From Haplomitrium mnioides (lineage: Eukaryota; Marchantiophyta; Haplomitriopsida; Calobryales): a DNA stretch of 22,003 bases. This document shows positions 18,791-22,003 of the stretch, piece after piece; positions within the stretch are counted from its first letter, which is position 1; every line of letters starts with the position of its first letter. The position numbers were made by a program, and so were the translations under genes. The stretch is taken from assembly GCA_049999725.1 (NCBI GenBank), contig JBNGIS010006701.1, forward strand, positions 1-22,003, in the 5' to 3' direction. The notes below the pieces were generated by a model, which worked only from the letters and a program-made list of their open reading frames with translations, was not told where the DNA came from and searched no databases.

Positions 18791-19314
18791 CTGATCCCGA
18801 CAGCTGAAACCAAAGGCTCAAGCAACCTTTGAACCAAGATTGATCTTTGAACCACAACTGAATGATCCTTGAAGTGGGGAGGCTGAACCTTAAACCAAGG
18901 AAACATGAAATCTGGACCAAAGAAGACCGAACTCTGCACCAAAGGCTGATTCCTGCACCAGCAACCCAACTGACCTCCAAACCAAGGCTATTCTCACTCT
19001 TCACATTGTGACCTGACCCCTCACAAATGGAAGGCAATCAGAACCAGAACTGAAGGCAAAATCTCTAATACAACAAAGGCAGATCTACGAATCCAGGTAA
19101 GTTGGATTTCTGCACCGAAGGAAGGTTAATCATAGAAGAAGGTTATTCCCTGAACCCTGAACGCAAGCTAAAGAAAACTACATTCCACATGATAGGCCAA
19201 CAAAAGAGGTTGAACTCTGTCCTAAAACCGGAAAACTATCCAAAGACCAAACTCTTATTCAAAGACGGACCTAAGAACTAAAGGATGATCATACCATCAA
19301 AGACCAGTCTCTAA

Positions 19315-19575
19315 ACCAAAGAAGGCTGATTTCTGAACCGTAGAGGCTGATTTCTGAATCGAAGGGGATGTTTCCTGAATTTTGATCTCCAAACCAAACA
19401 TGCTAACCTCTGAACTGAAGAGGCTGATTTCTGTACCAAAGAAGCTAACTTCTGAACTGAATGACTCCCAACCAGTGAGGTTGATTTCTAACCTTAAGAG
19501 GTTGATCTTTAAACCGAAGAGGCTGCTCTCTATTTTCTGAACCGAAGAGACTGATTTCTGAACCGAAAGCTAAGC
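19315..19575. repeat. Second 21-bp sub-array
   Basis: Units of the same type as at 18530-18790 (AGGCTGATTTCTGAACCG and variants) return after about 500 bp of more diverged module sequence. This suggests a block duplication within the array. Confidence 0.7.
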
Positions 19576-20513
19576 TCTGACCCGAAGTCCAAAACCAAAG
19601 GCTCAACCGATCCCCGACTCGACCAAACTTGACATCAAACACAAGGCTGAACTCTAAACGGATGGCCAAGCTTGGCCTGAAGGAAGGCTGACCCATGGAT
19701 CGAAGGATGGCTGATATCTACACCAATAGAAGGCTGAATTTAGGATAAAGAACCTGAGACTATCTCACACAAGACTGAGCTCTAAACCCTGAATCGAAGG
19801 TGGCTCCTGATCTGAAGGAAGGTTGATCACATGAAGATTGATATCTACATCAAAACCTGCACATTGAAGGAAGGCCAAACTTAGGAGACTGAACTTGGGA
19901 CCAGTTCATATAAGACTGAAGCTGATATCTACATCAAAATCTGCACACCAAAGGAAGGCTGAACTTAGGAGACTGAACCTGGGACCAATCCATACAAAGT
20001 TGAACTCTGAATTCTGAATGGAAGGCTGATCCTGCTCCGAATGAAAACTGATCTCCGAATTGAAGAAAGAATACATGGTTGCATATGGAAGGCGGATCTG
20101 GATCTAAAGGAAGAGGGATCACATGAATCAAAATCTGCGCGCCGAAGGAAGGCTGAACGTGGGAGACTGAACCTGGGACCACATCATACAAGTCCAAAAG
20201 AAGGGTGCTCTTGATCTGAAGGCAAGCTAATCCCTGAATCAAAGAAAAGCTGACCCCTGTTCGAAATCTGAAACCTAGAATCTGAACCAAAAGACCAAAC
20301 CCTGCACCAAGTACAAGGTTAGAACTCCAAATGGAAGGCGAACCCCAATTTGGAGGAAGGTTGACCACATGAAGATGACTATCTACATCAAAATCTGCAC
20401 ACCAAAGAGGCTGAACCTGAGAGACTGAACCTGAGACCAACCCATACAAGGCTGAGCCTGCTCTGAGAGAAAGCTGACCCCCAAACCGAAGAAAGACTGA
20501 TCTCTACACGAAA

Positions 20514-20653
20514 CTCTGTTTTGAAACCTGAAATCTGATCTGAAACCCGAAACCCGATCTGAAATCTGATTTTTGACACTTGAAATCTGAACTCTGAAAC
20601 TTGAAGTCTGAACTCTAAAACCTGAAATCTGAACTTTGACACCTGAAATCTGA
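20514..20653. repeat. CTGAAAY heptamer tract, copy 1
   Basis: About 140 bp consist almost only of CTGAAAC, CTGAAAT, CTGAACT and close variants. The same tract recurs at 21151-21291 in the next higher-order unit and is absent from the corresponding place of the preceding unit, near 20065. Confidence 0.85.
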
Positions 20654-21150
20654 ACCACAGAAGATCAAACTCTGCACAATACAAGGTCACACCCCGCATG
20701 GAAGGCGGATCTTGATCTGAACGAAGATGGATCACATGAATCAAAATCTGCACAACGAAGGAAGGCTGAACTTGGAAAGGCTGAATGTGGGAGACTGAAC
20801 CTAGGACCAGCTCATACAAAGCCAACAGAAGGCTGATCTTGCTCTGGAAACAAGCCGGTCCCTGAACTGTAGAGTGGCTGACCCTTGTTCGAAATCTGAA
20901 ACCTGAAACCTGAACCAAAGAAGATCGAACCCCACACCAAATACTCTTAGCGGAAGGTGGATCTTAATCTGAAGGAAGGCTGATAACATGAAGACGAATA
21001 TCTACATCAAAATCTGCACACCAAAGGGGCTGAACCCAAGGGACCGAACCTGGAACCAACTCACGTAAAGATGAAGGAAGGCTGACCTTGCCCTGAGGGA
21101 AAGCGGATCCTCGAACCAAAGGAAAACTGATCTCTACACAAAATCTTGCT

Positions 21151-21291
21151 CTACATCCTGAAATCTGTTCTAAGGCCTGAAATCCGATCTGAAACCTGAA
21201 ATCTGGTCTGAAACCTGAACTCTGCAACCTGAAATCTAAAACCTGAAATCTGACATCTGCAATCCGTACCTTGAAACCTGCAATCTGAAAC
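21151..21291. repeat. CTGAAAY heptamer tract, copy 2
   Basis: This tract corresponds to 20514-20653, shifted by about 635 bp. Both copies follow CTGATCTCTACAC and precede an AAGA(A/T)CAAA or AAGAGCGAA segment leading to CACA(A/C).ACA.GGT. The tract shows the basal 7-bp periodicity most clearly. Confidence 0.85.
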
Positions 21292-21600
21292 AAAGAAGAG
21301 CGAATTCTACAAAACACATGGTTTAACTCCGAAGGGAAAGCAGATCCTAATCCGAAGAAAGGTTGATCACGCAAAGGTGGATATCTACATCGAAGCCTAC
21401 ACATTGAAGGAAGGATGAACTTGGGCGACTGAACCTGGGACCAATTTACACAACACTGAACTCTGAACTCTGAATGGAAGGCTGCAATCAATGAAGACCA
21501 ATCGAAGAGAAAGTTGACCACATGAAGAGTGATATCTACATCGAAATCTGCACACCAAAGGAAGTTTGAACTAGAACTACAAGCAAAACTGGTCCTTGAT

Positions 21601-21952
21601 AATCATTGAAGTGAAGGACATCGACCCTATATATTTGCTGGGGTCTGCTTACATGGGGTCCTCCGCTCACACACCGACCAACTAGATAAACGTACAAGCT
21701 CATAACTCTTAACATACTTATTAAGAACTCCTCATTTATGTATATTCTTGTTTGTCAAATTTATTTTGAGCTTAGAGACTAGAGAGAGCATCTACTTTAC
21801 TCGTGGGTGCCGCCCCACCACTATCATTCGCTTTGTTGCACGACTAGACTTATTACACTTACACTCTCGCTCGCACCTAGGTACTTGCTGTATTTTTTCA
21901 GTCCCTATGGCCATAGGGCTGATATGGGACTTTAAGCCAATTCTATTCTATT

Positions 21953-21956
<4 letters not shown>
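21601..21956. other. Non-coding; possible retroelement 3' tail
   Basis: No gene is recognisable and the CTGAA modules stop here. The last 60 bp contain a perfect 16-bp palindrome, then GGGACTTTAAGCC and TTCTATTCTATTATATTC, a tail-like simple repeat. That order (hairpin, short repeats, microsatellite) is typical of LINE 3' ends, but I cannot tie it to the LINE at 14910-18510 from sequence alone. Confidence 0.4.
21903..21918. other. Perfect 16-bp palindrome
   Basis: CCCTATGGCCATAGGG is its own reverse complement. Flanking AGTCCC before it and GGGACT at about 21926-21931 give a further six-base pairing, so the RNA could form an alternative longer stem. Hairpins near the 3' end are recognised by the RT in several LINE families. 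Confidence 0.7.

Positions 21957-22003
<47 letters not shown>
21957..22003. repeat. (TC)n microsatellite, runs off the window
   Basis: At least 47 nt of uninterrupted TC dinucleotides reach the window edge. They follow the TTCTA-type repeats directly and could be the simple-repeat tail of a retroelement. Confidence 0.97.

Larger units (their letters stand above)
18527..21600. repeat. 3.1-kb array of 7/21-bp modules with ~0.6-kb higher-order units
   Basis: The array is built from words of the type CTGAACC, CTGAAAT, CTGATTT and GAAGAGG or GAAGGAAGG. In its first part three such heptamers make a 21-bp unit. From about 19770 a larger unit is repeated: matching blocks recur at offsets of 612 (20089 and 20701), about 618 (20380 and 20998), 628 (20261 and 20889) and 630 bp (20497 and 21127). 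ATATCTACATC.AA..CTGCAC recurs near 19841, 19925, 20380, 20998, 21381 and 21532. Because the short period is a multiple of three and the words contain few stops on the minus strand, long antisense frames of 140-190 codons appear; I treat these as by-products. Confidence 0.9.

Noticed and set aside
20514-21291. Interstitial telomere because of the 7-bp period
   Set aside because: The heptamer is CTGAAAY, not a telomeric G-rich repeat, and it grades into 21-bp and 0.6-kb units.
18468-21521. Long antisense open frames (about 140-190 codons) in the CTGAA array, with repeating words such as FRNQPL or VQISGF
   Set aside because: They follow the 21-bp periodicity of the array, which lacks stops on the minus strand. 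Several frames overlap and no conserved domain, promoter or non-repeat portion is visible.
18527-21600. CRISPR-like direct repeats with spacers
   Set aside because: Repeats are degenerate, variable in spacing and nested, with no cas genes, and the surrounding DNA is eukaryotic transposon sequence.

Overview
The window looks like intergenic, repeat-dominated nuclear DNA from a land plant with a large genome. I see no intact host gene, no tRNA or rRNA gene, no CRISPR array and no bacterial-style operon. The evidence is a heavily decayed Ty3/gypsy LTR retrotransposon, a decayed APE-type LINE, several minisatellite-like arrays and dinucleotide tracts. From memory of similar reverse transcriptases, the LINE resembles families of gymnosperms and ferns more than the usual angiosperm L1. 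I cannot name the species.

Layout. (1) 1-1550 is GC-rich non-coding DNA with a degenerate 48-bp tandem array (285-720), a 41-bp array (728-852) and a pyrimidine-rich tract. (2) From about 1560 the composition becomes AT-rich. A segment at 1878-1993 matches a second copy at 13372-13458; the pair may mark the 3' ends of two LTRs. Between the first copy and gag lie 4.4 kb with no recognisable gene but with an 80-bp tandem repeat (3803-4120) and a TTAGT-rich tract. (3) 6412-12012 is a Ty3/gypsy coding region in the order gag, zinc knuckle, protease, reverse transcriptase, RNase H, integrase. Every part carries stops or frameshifts. (4) 12013-13457 is 3' non-coding sequence with a polypurine-like tract and a TG...CA-bounded candidate 3' LTR. 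(5) 13877-14150 is a 20-22-bp tandem array. (6) 14910-18510 is a LINE with a coiled-coil/RRM-like ORF1 and an endonuclease-RT ORF2, again broken. (7) 18527-21600 is a 3.1-kb array of 7/21-bp modules organised into 0.6-kb higher-order units. It starts where LINE homology ends. (8) 21601-22003 looks like a retroelement 3' tail: a perfect 16-bp palindrome, TTCTA-type repeats, then (TC)n running off the window.

The coding relics once worked as two self-mobilising elements: an LTR element (capsid, protease, RT/RNase H, integrase) and a target-primed LINE (RNA-binding ORF1, endonuclease/RT ORF2). Neither can act now. The gypsy protease has lost its catalytic Asp and its integrase the catalytic Glu; the LINE RT has lost one Asp of its catalytic pair. 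The least explained features are the higher-order array abutting the LINE, the LINE's ORF1 type with its same-frame ORF1/ORF2 junction, and the GC-rich arrays at the left edge. I did not find a convincing new functional system.
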